DNA of 64,000 nt from Photobacterium aquae (lineage in GTDB: Bacteria > Pseudomonadota > Gammaproteobacteria > Enterobacterales > Vibrionaceae), in assembly GCF_001029445.1 (NCBI RefSeq), contig NZ_LDOT01000015.1, positions 1-64,000 on the forward strand. The letters are read 5' to 3'. Below the pieces are notes generated by a model, which made no database searches, was not told where the DNA came from, and saw only the letters and a list, made by a program, of their open reading frames with translations. Shown in pieces: positions 34,991 to 43,943 of the stretch. The stretch's first letter is position 1. Each line of letters begins with the position of its first letter. The position numbers and the translations under genes are program-made.

Positions 34991-37900
34991 TTGATTAAAT
35001 TAAATAAAATAACAATCGCACTTGCTGGTGTGATGTTTAGTGGTTATTTGCATGCTGCAGATGCGAACGCATCTGGTGTTGTTACTTTTGTTCCTGGTGA
35101 AACAAAAGTTCAGAATGGCGAGATGGTTTCTTACAACGGTGAGTGTTTTATTGCTCAAAACAATCCTGGTGTATGGGAAACGCCAAACGCAAGTTCATGG
35201 TTCTGGACTGTGGCAGAGTGTTCCGGTGAACCAGGCCCAGGTCCTGAGCCTGAACCTAATCCAGATCCTGAGCCAGAGCCAGAGCCAGAACCAGAGCCTG
35301 GTCCAAATCCAAACCCTGATCTAGGCGATGTGATTCCATTCATCCCAGGTCAAACGCAGGTGAGCAATGGCGATGTTGTGTCTTACAACGATCAGTGTTT
35401 CATCGCGAAGAACAACCCTGGTGTTTGGGAAACGCCAAGCGCAAGCTCTTGGTTCTGGGAACTGACCGAATGTTCAGACGAACCGGGCCCAGGTCCTGGT
35501 CCAAACCCGGATCCAGAGCCAACTGAGCTGTCTGTACTGTCTCCAGTTGCTGGTCAGGTAGTGAACGCGAACGACGTGGTTGCGATCAATGCAAGCGTTG
35601 ATGGCGAATTGGCAGCAAAAGTGGAATTCTGGGCAAACAACCAGAAGCTATCTGTAAAAGTTGTTAACCAGAACCAAACCACTTACACGCAAAACTGGAC
35701 ACCAGTGGAAGCGGGTAGTGCGACAATCAACGTGATTGTACTGGACAAGAACGGCCAGAAACTTGAGCAGCAATCTGTATCTGTAACCGTAAAAGAAGAA
35801 GTGACAGAAGACTTCACCGCACCAGTAGTGAAATTCATCACACCAGCTAACGGCACAACCGTTAACGAAAAAGACACTGTGTCTATTTCTGTTAATGCAA
35901 CAGACGTGGATAACGATCTGAAGAAAGTCGTTGTTAAAGCTGACAACCAGCAGATCTGTACGTTTGATGCAGCGACGACTGATAAGTTCGCGTGTGACTG
36001 GCAGCCAACCAAGACTGGCGACATCACACTGAACGCTATCGCGACCGATGCGCAGAACCTAACGTCATCAGCGCGTGTGAAAATCACCGTTGAGCAAGAC
36101 GTGGTAGAGCCGCCGGTTGAGCCACCAGTGACTCCACCAGGTGCGCTATGTGAAGAGTTCAATGTTTACCCAGACTGGACGCGTGGCGACCATGCAGGTG
36201 GCGGTGACATTATGGTTCACAACAATATTGCTTACTCTGCAATTTACTGGACACAGTCTGTACCAGGCAGCGATGCGTCATGGGCTCTTCACCTGAACTG
36301 TGATGGCTCTGAACCAGGTACGGCACCACTACTGTCTCTACAAAACCCGATGGATCCAATCCGTCTGGAAGTGGCAGGTTGGCCAAACACGTTTGTTGTT
36401 GCAAGCCCATCTACAACGGCTCCTGCGACACTGACTATCGATACGATCAACAGCGATGCGCTGGCGAACGTAGACAAGCTAACGCGTGCGTTTGTGTCTA
36501 TCATCAAGCAGGCTGAGCAAGCAGGTACAGCATCAATCATTATCAACAGCGATGTGCTTGATCTGGCTACCAACGATAAAGGCGCAGCATTGGGCACTGT
36601 ATCAGTGAAAGAAGCGCTAACAAGCGCCGTTGAAAGCACGGGCAGCAAGATTGACCTAGATGCTATCAATGCACTGAGCAACGATGTGAAAGGCTGGGCA
36701 CAAGCACACAACCTGATCATCACTACGCTAGCACCAGAAGCGACGTTCGGTTGGTCTCTAAGCATCGGTGAGTTTGCTTACGATACACATTCTGGCCGTC
36801 AGTCGGTATGGGATGAAGCGTCAGTATTTACAGCAGACTTACTAGATAGCTTTGAACTGTACAAAGCCGATGCAGCGAACAAAGCGGACTTCGTTGTGTT
36901 TACTAAGTCAGGCACAACTGAAGCGCTGAACAGCGAGCAGTGGCACAACGCCCTAGAGTACGTGAAGCAAGTAACTGACTACGTGAAGTCACCAGCAATG
37001 CTGGCAAACATGCCAACAGCGCAAACGTCTGGCTACTTCATGGGTGACGCGGCAGGTAAACCTCAGCTACGTAAAGCGGCTTACAGCAACGTATTCGCGA
37101 TTATGTTCGATACAGACTCTTCTGAACTAACGAATAAGATCGACGGTTACCAGAACGCGAAAGTGCCTCTTTACTACGTAGGTGAAGAGCTAGAGAAAGG
37201 CTCTCTGACTAGCATTGAAGCGCTGAACCAGCAGCTAGCAGCGGCTGAGAATGCGATGGATAACGAAGCGTTCCTATACGAAACTCCACAGTCACAGTGG
37301 GTTCCGTCAACAGTATACAAGTGGAATGACTTCCTGGACGGCTTGAATGCAATGCACAACATCGGTGTTGCAGGCAACAAGTTCTGGTTGATGAACGAAG
37401 GCGTGGATGATGAAACAAACATCAAATACGCAAAAGTCGCGATTGCTGCGTTCCTAGCACAAAGTATGCAGGAAACAATCCGTTACAACGCGTGTGACGA
37501 GAACAACTGGTCTGAAGTGAAATACGGCGCGCCAGCGGATTACCCGATGACGGCAAGCTGTGGTCAGCTAGGTCAGAAGTACGCAGACTACGGTGTAAAC
37601 CCAGTGTCTGGTTTGGATCACGCTTACTCTTGTCCTCGTGACAACAAGATGGAAGTGAGCGCACTGACGCACGCGAAATGGTACGGCGCACCGGCTCCTG
37701 TATTCGCAGCACCAAATGCAGTACTGGAAGAGCGTGGCCTGTTAGTGAACGGCGCGGTAGGTCGTTGGACCAACAACGGTCACTGTAATGGCGGTCCAAA
37801 TGAAACCGTGGATACGTCTAAGCAGGTTTGGGAACGCGAAGACTGTAAAGTTTATGAAGGCCAGAAAGCCGGTAGCTTCATTTGGGACGGCAGCAGCCAG

Positions 37901-38404
37901 GAAAGTGTTGAAGGTTGTGGCTGGTGGGGCCGTGGTGTAATCCAGACTACAGGTCGTCAGAACTTCGGTACGCTGAACCACTACCTAGGTCGTTCACACG
38001 TTGACCCAGAAACCATCGGTAAGACCATTGACGGTGTAACGGTTGAAGCGCCACCAGCGAACCCGCTGTACGCAGAACTTGATTTCTGTTCAAACCCAGG
38101 CTTGATCTGTAGCTCTGAAGAGAACAAAGAAATTAAGTGGATTGCAGGTCTGTTCTACTGGGTAACATCAGTACAGGCTTACAACGATGAAGGTGGTCAG
38201 TACGCGGATTGGAACTACTACAACGAAATCAAGAAGTACGTTGATAGCGGTCTGAAAGGCTCTCAGTTCATCGATGACGTTTCTGGTATCGTTAACCGTG
38301 GTTGTCCAGACCTGACGTGTTCAACCGGTGATGTTCACAACGTGAAAGAGCGTCGTGAGAACTTTAAACTGGTTCTACAGAAACTAGGTCTAGATCCTCA
38401 ATAA
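34991..38404 (+). CDS. Multi-module GH19 chitinase
   Basis: 1137 residues from a TTG start. Signal peptide to about residue 22. Two CBM5/12-type chitin-binding modules (about 31-77 and 114-160, each VPGxTxVxNG...WETPxASSWFW) joined by a Pro-Glu linker at 79-113. Two Ig-like domains (about 178-267 and 275-372), a third CBM-like module (about 388-441), a middle region I do not recognise (442-770), and a GH19 domain (about 770-1137) with FLAQSMQETIRYN and GCGWWGRGVIQTTGR. It cuts chitin outside the cell with inversion. Codons are strongly biased to AAC, TAC and CTA, suggesting high expression. Terminator at 38454. Confidence 0.93.
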   Translation: MIKLNKITIALAGVMFSGYLHAADANASGVVTFVPGETKVQNGEMVSYNGECFIAQNNPGVWETPNASSWFWTVAECSGEPGPGPEPEPNPDPEPEPEPEPEPGPNPNPDLGDVIPFIPGQTQVSNGDVVSYNDQCFIAKNNPGVWETPSASSWFWELTECSDEPGPGPGPNPDPEPTELSVLSPVAGQVVNANDVVAINASVDGELAAKVEFWANNQKLSVKVVNQNQTTYTQNWTPVEAGSATINVIVLDKNGQKLEQQSVSVTVKEEVTEDFTAPVVKFITPANGTTVNEKDTVSISVNATDVDNDLKKVVVKADNQQICTFDAATTDKFACDWQPTKTGDITLNAIATDAQNLTSSARVKITVEQDVVEPPVEPPVTPPGALCEEFNVYPDWTRGDHAGGGDIMVHNNIAYSAIYWTQSVPGSDASWALHLNCDGSEPGTAPLLSLQNPMDPIRLEVAGWPNTFVVASPSTTAPATLTIDTINSDALANVDKLTRAFVSIIKQAEQAGTASIIINSDVLDLATNDKGAALGTVSVKEALTSAVESTGSKIDLDAINALSNDVKGWAQAHNLIITTLAPEATFGWSLSIGEFAYDTHSGRQSVWDEASVFTADLLDSFELYKADAANKADFVVFTKSGTTEALNSEQWHNALEYVKQVTDYVKSPAMLANMPTAQTSGYFMGDAAGKPQLRKAAYSNVFAIMFDTDSSELTNKIDGYQNAKVPLYYVGEELEKGSLTSIEALNQQLAAAENAMDNEAFLYETPQSQWVPSTVYKWNDFLDGLNAMHNIGVAGNKFWLMNEGVDDETNIKYAKVAIAAFLAQSMQETIRYNACDENNWSEVKYGAPADYPMTASCGQLGQKYADYGVNPVSGLDHAYSCPRDNKMEVSALTHAKWYGAPAPVFAAPNAVLEERGLLVNGAVGRWTNNGHCNGGPNETVDTSKQVWEREDCKVYEGQKAGSFIWDGSSQESVEGCGWWGRGVIQTTGRQNFGTLNHYLGRSHVDPETIGKTIDGVTVEAPPANPLYAELDFCSNPGLICSSEENKEIKWIAGLFYWVTSVQAYNDEGGQYADWNYYNEIKKYVDSGLKGSQFIDDVSGIVNRGCPDLTCSTGDVHNVKERRENFKLVLQKLGLDPQ
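35230..35330 (+). repeat. Degenerate CCAGAGCCT-type tandem repeat encoding a Pro-Glu linker
   Basis: Short in-frame repeats of CCNGARCCN triplets encode PEPEPEPEP between the first two chitin-binding modules. Repeat number is likely variable among strains. Confidence 0.8.
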
Positions 38405-38453
38405 GGATAAGACAGGCTAATACGTCTTTACTGATCATTGGCTAAGACAAGAG

Positions 38454-38486
38454 AAGAACCCCGCCAAGTGCGGGGTTCTTTTTTTG
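38454..38486 (+). terminator. Intrinsic terminator after GH19 chitinase gene
   Basis: AAGAACCCCGC and GCGGGGTTCTT form a perfect 11-bp stem with a CAAGT loop, followed by a T run. Confidence 0.95.
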
Positions 38487-38710
38487 TCTTTTTTATTCGC
38501 TTGAACAATGAGTTGTTGTGCGTATTAGGGGCATGCAGGCATCAGCGTATGGGCAAAATACAGACGCGATTCAGGCCTGATTTCCATTTTTCGTACCCCG
38601 TTCCTTTTATTTTTGTGGGGTTAGTTCAAGGAAAAATGCATACCTCTCACGGATTGTGTTGACCTCACTTATATTCCTGATAAATATCGCTAATAGCAAT
38701 TTGGATAATA

Positions 38711-41700
38711 ATGAAAAAGACATACATTGCTTGCTTGATCCCAGCCTTGCTCGCGGCAGGATCAGCGTTTGCCACTCCATCGTCGGCAACAGACATTCAC
38801 TATTTCAGCCAGAAAGCTTTGCCGTCTGATACACAAGGCCGCCTGCTGGGTAGTGTGAACATGGCGCAGAGTATCATCATACCGACCGTGCATCAGGTGC
38901 AGGATGATCGCCAACCGCATTTGGTTGCGCTACGTAAAACCCTGGTGATTTTTGAGCCGCAGGATGAGGCTTTTTCACTGACGACCCCAATCACGCTTAC
39001 GGCGAAAAACAGCCAGGGTGAGGTTGTGCATCAGCGCGTGATGTCACTGCCAAGCCAACTGCCAAAAGTGGCGGGTCAGCTTGATGATCTGAATATCATT
39101 ATTGAAAAACCTACCCAGTTTGATCACAGAGTGACAGGGAATGGCCCGCTGGGCAGTATTGCCGATGCGCAAGGTCAGGCTGCATTTGCACAGCTACTGA
39201 CTGAACACGATACCATTCAAGTAGAAACGGCGGATGGCAGCTGGGCGCAGAACTTTATTTTGCCGGAAGGGGAAGCGTTTCACGGTAAGCGTGTGACGTT
39301 TACCTCTTATGCAGGCTATAACTCGTTTATCACCTATTCAACCGGTACCGATACGATCAGTGCAGGGAATGAATTTACCTATAAAAACCAGAATGGTAAG
39401 TGGTTTGCTCAATCGGACATTGATATTAAAAACGTTGCGTACAGCGATAAAGCGTACACCACGATTTTGCCAGCAGAAGCGGTACAGCCAGGTTTGACCC
39501 TGACGTTTGCGACCGAAGACGGGCAGGAAGGGGTATTGAATGCCGTGAAAATCGGGGCAAGTACTCATTTTGTATTGAATGCGGTCGATATCGGTTTGCT
39601 GACACCACCACGTGAGCAGTTTGCCTTTGTTCATGATCGCGAGTTGCAACGCCAGTATTTCCAGAATTTGCAAATCAGTAAGTTGACTGTCAACCCGTAT
39701 GAGCCGATCTACTTTGCCGAAGTGATGCTGCCTAATGGCCGTCTGCTGCAGGACTACGATCCAAGTAAAGCGGATGGTTATGGCAGTGACTCTCATTACT
39801 GGGTGGCCCGTGAGTTGGTGTCTGCGGGTATCAACAGCGCGAACTACGGGGTGAACTCATCGTCAGTACGCCCTCATGCCGCATGGAATATCAACAACCC
39901 GTACCATGCTGCGCAGGTGACGGTGAATATGTCTGTCGGTAAGTATACTGATGGCAACATCGTACACGGTATGTTGGGTTCGTATGCGGGCGTCGCGTCT
40001 GTTGCTAACTCCACGGGCAATGAATTCAGCCATGAAATCGGCCATGAACTCGGCGCGGGCTCGCATTACTTGGGCGGTTTCTTGGGGGCGGTCCATAACC
40101 GCTCGACCGAGCGTAACTCCGCGTGGGGTTGGGATGAAAAACACAACAACTTCCTGCCGAACTTTACCAAGGCTATTACGAACACGCCGATGTGTTACGA
40201 AGGTCAGTGTGCAGAGCCGTTTGCTGGGCATGGGTTTGGTACCGGTACCATGTCGGGCGGTTGGCCGATGTATCCGCAGCATAATGCTTATACCTTGCAC
40301 GTACCGTATGAGTTAAGTGTGTTTCAGGATTTCATGACCCAGAAAGCGAACTTTGATTTGGCCTCACCAACCGGTTTCAGTAAGTGGAACTCAGACTTGC
40401 AGCAAATGGAGCCGTGGGAAAATCGAGTAGCCGATGATCTGGCCTTTGAAATTAAGCAGATTGCCGATAACAACTCGTTGCATCTCTTTGGCCCTGAAAG
40501 CACCGAACTGCATACGATTTACAGCCAGTTTGATGCGATTCGCTTTAGCTTGGGTAATGGCGATTGGGCGCGTGATTTGTACTTGCTGGATGATGCGGCG
40601 TTTGAAGGCAAAGTGGCCCAGTTCCAATCATGGGCCGGCTGGACGGCTTACGTACATGTGAACGGAACAACGCGCGCGCTGAAGACAAACGAAAAATTTG
40701 CGTACCAGTTTACCAACGGTGCATGGGTGGAAGTGGAGAGCGATGTGCTGGACAAGACCATCGCACTGATACCGACCAAGCAAGGCGTGCCAGTCACTAC
40801 GCTTGTCGGCTACTACGATCCGGAAAACACCTTGCCGAGCTACATCTACCCAGCACTGCATGGTGCATACGGTTCGGTATATAACGACGAGTTTTCGCCG
40901 TCATCGTGCCAGTTGTCGGTGAAAACACGAGAAGCGGGGACGTTGACATACAACTTGTACAATCGCCGTTTGACTGATGGCATGATGAACCGTTTCCACA
41001 TTAACGTTGAAACCGCACTACAGCCTTATGAAGCAGAGGTGATGTGTGAGGGTGAAGTGCTCGATATGGCAGCGTTGGATGCGCCGAAGCAATCACTGTC
41101 TGCTACGGTGATCACCACACAAGCGGGTGAAGCACCGACGATTCAGGGCATTGACGATGTACTGATTGCCCAAGGCGAGGCGTTTGATCCGCTGGCGGGT
41201 GTAACCGCACAGGATGACTTTGATGGCGATGTGACCGCGTCGTTAGTGGTCGAAGGACAGGTCGATAACCAGAAAGCCGGTGTCTACACCTTGACCTACA
41301 AGGCTTACGACAGTGCGCAAAGTGAAACCGTGGTAATCCGTACCGTTGAAGTGTTCAGTGAAAAGCCGGTATTGGCGGGTATTGAGGATGTCACGGTGGA
41401 TCTGGGCACCGCGTTTGATGCGATGAACGGTGTGTCTGCTCACGATGCAGAAGACGGGGATTTGTCGGCTGTGGTGTTGGTTTCTGGCAATGTGGATGTC
41501 AACAATGCAGGCACATATGTGCTGGTGTATCAGGTGACAGACAGTGCAGGCCAGACAGTGACAGCAGAACGTACGGTGACCGTGGAAGGGTGTGAGAACA
41601 TGTGGTCGGCGCAGGCCATTTATGTCGCGGGTGATCACGTGTCGCACAATGGTGCAGTATGGCTAGCAGGCTGGTGGACGCAAGGTGAAGAGCCGGGCAC

Positions 41701-41956
41701 TACCGGTGAGTGGGGTGTATGGAAGAAAGTGGCAGATAATGGTTGTTCTGCACCCAAGCCTGAAATCACCCCGCCACTACCGGGTGAATACCCAGCCTAT
41801 CAGGCGGGTACGGCCTATCAAGAAGGCGATATCGTAAAGGGGACGGATAACCACCTGTACCAGTGTAAGCCATGGCCAAACTCAGGCTGGTGTGCGAGTG
41901 CCGCCTATGCGCCGGGTACCAGTGCTTACTGGCAAGATGCGTGGACTAAGCTGTAA
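38711..41956 (+). CDS. M66 zinc metalloprotease (StcE/TagA-like) with chitin-binding modules
   Basis: 1081 residues. Signal peptide KKTYIACLIPALLAAGSAFA. The protease core carries HEIGHELGAGSH at residues 441-452: zinc ligands His441 and His445 with Glu442. Two copies of a small WAxDxxLxxxxxFxGKxxxFxSxAG domain lie at about 178-230 and 615-680. Two bacterial Ig-like repeats (DDVLIAQGEAFDPLAGVTA and EDVTVDLGTAFDAMNGVSA) lie at about 815-960, then two CBM5/12-like modules to the C-terminus. Family members cleave mucin-type glycoproteins. Here the domains suggest a secreted protease working on chitin-bound protein or mucin. A terminator follows. Confidence 0.85.
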   Translation: MKKTYIACLIPALLAAGSAFATPSSATDIHYFSQKALPSDTQGRLLGSVNMAQSIIIPTVHQVQDDRQPHLVALRKTLVIFEPQDEAFSLTTPITLTAKNSQGEVVHQRVMSLPSQLPKVAGQLDDLNIIIEKPTQFDHRVTGNGPLGSIADAQGQAAFAQLLTEHDTIQVETADGSWAQNFILPEGEAFHGKRVTFTSYAGYNSFITYSTGTDTISAGNEFTYKNQNGKWFAQSDIDIKNVAYSDKAYTTILPAEAVQPGLTLTFATEDGQEGVLNAVKIGASTHFVLNAVDIGLLTPPREQFAFVHDRELQRQYFQNLQISKLTVNPYEPIYFAEVMLPNGRLLQDYDPSKADGYGSDSHYWVARELVSAGINSANYGVNSSSVRPHAAWNINNPYHAAQVTVNMSVGKYTDGNIVHGMLGSYAGVASVANSTGNEFSHEIGHELGAGSHYLGGFLGAVHNRSTERNSAWGWDEKHNNFLPNFTKAITNTPMCYEGQCAEPFAGHGFGTGTMSGGWPMYPQHNAYTLHVPYELSVFQDFMTQKANFDLASPTGFSKWNSDLQQMEPWENRVADDLAFEIKQIADNNSLHLFGPESTELHTIYSQFDAIRFSLGNGDWARDLYLLDDAAFEGKVAQFQSWAGWTAYVHVNGTTRALKTNEKFAYQFTNGAWVEVESDVLDKTIALIPTKQGVPVTTLVGYYDPENTLPSYIYPALHGAYGSVYNDEFSPSSCQLSVKTREAGTLTYNLYNRRLTDGMMNRFHINVETALQPYEAEVMCEGEVLDMAALDAPKQSLSATVITTQAGEAPTIQGIDDVLIAQGEAFDPLAGVTAQDDFDGDVTASLVVEGQVDNQKAGVYTLTYKAYDSAQSETVVIRTVEVFSEKPVLAGIEDVTVDLGTAFDAMNGVSAHDAEDGDLSAVVLVSGNVDVNNAGTYVLVYQVTDSAGQTVTAERTVTVEGCENMWSAQAIYVAGDHVSHNGAVWLAGWWTQGEEPGTTGEWGVWKKVADNGCSAPKPEITPPLPGEYPAYQAGTAYQEGDIVKGTDNHLYQCKPWPNSGWCASAAYAPGTSAYWQDAWTKL

Positions 41957-41992
41957 GCCGATGGGCTGCTAGAACATACAACGAGAAAGACC

Positions 41993-42024
41993 AAAAGCGG
42001 TGTGAAGACACCGCTTTTTTTATT
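41993..42024. terminator. Bidirectional-type terminator between the M66 gene and the lipid kinase gene
   Basis: AAAAGCGGTGT and ACACCGCTTTT pair perfectly around GAAG, with T-rich sequence after it on the plus strand. It serves the convergent genes on both sides. Confidence 0.9.
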
Positions 42025-42094
42025 TCGGACCAGTGAGACTCCTGCGCAATTATTGGATGCTATTTGATGCGTTACGTGACCGGTGGTTAGTTGG

Positions 42095-43078
42095 CTAACG
42101 CGATGAAATAAGAGTGTTGATTTGCTGCGGGTGGATGCAAAATCTGACGGGAAGTTTGTCGATGATTTCTCCATCACACTGAAAATATTCGTTGGTGCTA
42201 TCACTGACTGCGACACTGGGTGTTTGTTGATAGAAGGCTGCGGGGTGTTGGTTGATTTTCCCGTTCAACAAATAGGGCGTGCTGATAATCCTGTGCCAAA
42301 AGGGGATGTCCGTAATCGAAAGCACATCCAGTAAACCGTCATGGCTATTTGCCATTGGGGCAAACCGCATACCCGACCCTCCATATTGTCCGATACAAAC
42401 CATGGTAATGAGGGCCTTATGGCGCTTGGTGATCTTGCTGGCTGCATGGCCATCCCCGCCTGTTAGCGGTGCTAACGTTAGGGTCATTGTATTCGCAGTA
42501 TAACGATAGAGTGATTTGAATAAGGTGAGATAATAGCGAAGGGATTTGCCTCCGGCGGCCCCCATTTGTTGAATAATATGGCTATCTAGCCCAGTGCCCG
42601 CAATATTGAGAAATGCGTGGTGCGAAGCATACGCTTTACCATATTGAGCAATGCCGACATCGTGGGGGGCTTGGCTGGCATTGAGGAAAAAGCTAAGCCA
42701 TTTATTGGGGGAGTGGGGAATATGATGAAACCTTGCCCAGTCATTTCCCGTTCCCCAGGGTACAACACTTAGGGTGACGTTATTGAGCGGAAGTTTGCTT
42801 TGAAATACCCCTTGCAAGATATCATTTACAGTGCCATCGCCACCGACTGCGATAAAGTTACGAATCCCCGCATTTGCTCGCGAACAGGCTAATGCCCTTG
42901 CTTGAGAGGATGATGTTGTTATTGCGTGCTCGAACGTCACTGAATGCGATTTCAGCCGTTGATACAAGTCAGGCCATTGACGCGCGGCTCTGCCGCCGCC
43001 GGCATGGGGGTTGATGATAAAGCACCATGGACTGCTTACCGCTTTATTCACTTTGATTATATTTGCTTTTGAATTCAC
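42095..43078 (-). CDS. Diacylglycerol kinase-family lipid kinase (YegS/BmrU-like)
   Basis: 327 residues. The catalytic signature is FIINPHAGGGRAARQW (N-P-x-A-G-G) and AVGGDGTVNDILQG (GGDGT), then VPWGTGNDWAR. The fold resembles NAD kinase. It phosphorylates diacylglycerol or another lipid at the inner membrane, using ATP. The annotated ATG overlaps the upstream sigma gene by 35 bases; an in-frame GTG at 43051 would cut that to a few bases. Either way the two are coupled. The gene faces the M66 gene across a shared terminator. Confidence 0.9.
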   Translation of the reverse strand: MNSKANIIKVNKAVSSPWCFIINPHAGGGRAARQWPDLYQRLKSHSVTFEHAITTSSSQARALACSRANAGIRNFIAVGGDGTVNDILQGVFQSKLPLNNVTLSVVPWGTGNDWARFHHIPHSPNKWLSFFLNASQAPHDVGIAQYGKAYASHHAFLNIAGTGLDSHIIQQMGAAGGKSLRYYLTLFKSLYRYTANTMTLTLAPLTGGDGHAASKITKRHKALITMVCIGQYGGSGMRFAPMANSHDGLLDVLSITDIPFWHRIISTPYLLNGKINQHPAAFYQQTPSVAVSDSTNEYFQCDGEIIDKLPVRFCIHPQQINTLISSR

Positions 43079-43577
43079 TTACGTAACCACTATCTTGCCG
43101 GACATGGCAGTGGGTGACAAGATGGCTCTTGAGTGTTTTTCGGGCTCGTTGCAAGCGCGATTTCACAGCAGGCAGTGAGAGTTGTTGCTGATGGGCATAT
43201 TCTGCCTGTGGCATGCCTTGTAGATCGCATTTTTCGATGATGTCTCTTTCGCTTGCTCCGAGTTTGAGCATCACCCGCGGTAGGCATTTTTGCATCTGGA
43301 CAATTGGTTCACTATGCAGTGAGTCGTCAGCGATGGTTTCGTCGATACTTTCGGATTCCACTTGTTTTCGCAGCGTATCGATATAATGGTTTTTAACCAT
43401 TTTGAATAACCAGGATTTACTGTCATCCAGATGGCAGAATTGCTTATTGTTGCGCATGGCCTTGATGAAAACATCCTGCATGATGTCTTCGACGACTTGT
43501 GGATCGCCGGTGCGTTTGAGTAGCCAGCGGGCGATTTGCTTTTCGTGCAGTTGCCAGGCATTGAGCAAGCATTTCAT
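43044..43577 (-). CDS. Sigma-70 family factor, SigZ-like
   Basis: 177 residues, the size of ECF sigma factors. Region 2 is visible at about residues 14-75 (VVEDIMQDVFIKAMRN and KSWLFKMVKNHYIDTLRK) and region 4 at about 110-160 (GMPQAEYAHQQQLSLPAVKS RLQRARKTLK). A final tail VTHCHVRQDSGY follows, with a His-Cys pattern as in SigZ. No anti-sigma gene is adjacent; the next gene is a lipid kinase with overlapping start. It directs RNA polymerase to unknown promoters, perhaps of membrane-stress genes. Confidence 0.85.
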   Translation of the reverse strand: MKCLLNAWQLHEKQIARWLLKRTGDPQVVEDIMQDVFIKAMRNNKQFCHLDDSKSWLFKMVKNHYIDTLRKQVESESIDETIADDSLHSEPIVQMQKCLPRVMLKLGASERDIIEKCDLQGMPQAEYAHQQQLSLPAVKSRLQRARKTLKSHLVTHCHVRQDSGYVSEFKSKYNQSE

Positions 43578-43630
43578 GGTAGCTGTATCCGTTCTTGAGG
43601 TGCTTCGTTATGTCTTGTTCTGAAATTAAA

Positions 43631-43666
43631 ATATAACCCCAAGAGGGCTCTTTCTTAGGGTTATAT
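43631..43666 (-). terminator. Terminator of the permease-thioredoxin operon
   Basis: ATATAACCCcAAG and CTTaGGGTTATAT pair with one mismatch around a 10-base loop. On the minus strand it is followed by TTTTAATTTC, as expected of an intrinsic terminator for the operon at 43696-44930. It lies upstream of the sigma gene. Confidence 0.65.
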
Positions 43667-43695
43667 ATCACAAATGTTGCCGTTAGGCTGGTTTG

Positions 43696-43932
43696 TTAAC
43701 TTTGCAGTAGTTCAGTTACCCGATCTGGCGTTGGGACCGAACCGGTATGCTTGACTTCGCCATCGATAGCAACCCCTGGCGTGCTCATGATCCCAGCCAG
43801 CATGATTTGTTCGAGATCAGTAACTTTTTCAATGGCAACCTCTAGCCCTAAAGCCTTCGCCGTATCTTCAAAGCGCTTCATTGTTTCGTTGCAGTTATGG
43901 CAGCCAGAACCATAGATTTTGATAGATTTCAT
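43696..43932 (-). CDS. Small thioredoxin-like protein (redox-active disulfide protein 2 type)
   Basis: 78 residues from the ATG complement at 43930-43932; the longer frame has no support. It shows KIYGSGCHNCNETMKRFE (CxxC at residues 10-13 region) and the cis-Pro segment GIMSTPGVAIDG, as in MTH895-type mini-thioredoxins. These sit next to PF03773 permeases in many genomes, as here, 11 bases after the permease stop. The pair probably works together in metalloid or redox stress, but no arsR gene is nearby. Confidence 0.88.
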   Translation of the reverse strand: MKSIKIYGSGCHNCNETMKRFEDTAKALGLEVAIEKVTDLEQIMLAGIMSTPGVAIDGEVKHTGSVPTPDRVTELLQS

Positions 43933-43943
43933 GGGAGATACTC

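Noticed and set aside
35155..35343. Gly-Ser-rich minus-strand frame
   Set aside because: Mirror image of the Pro-Glu linker repeats in the chitinase gene.
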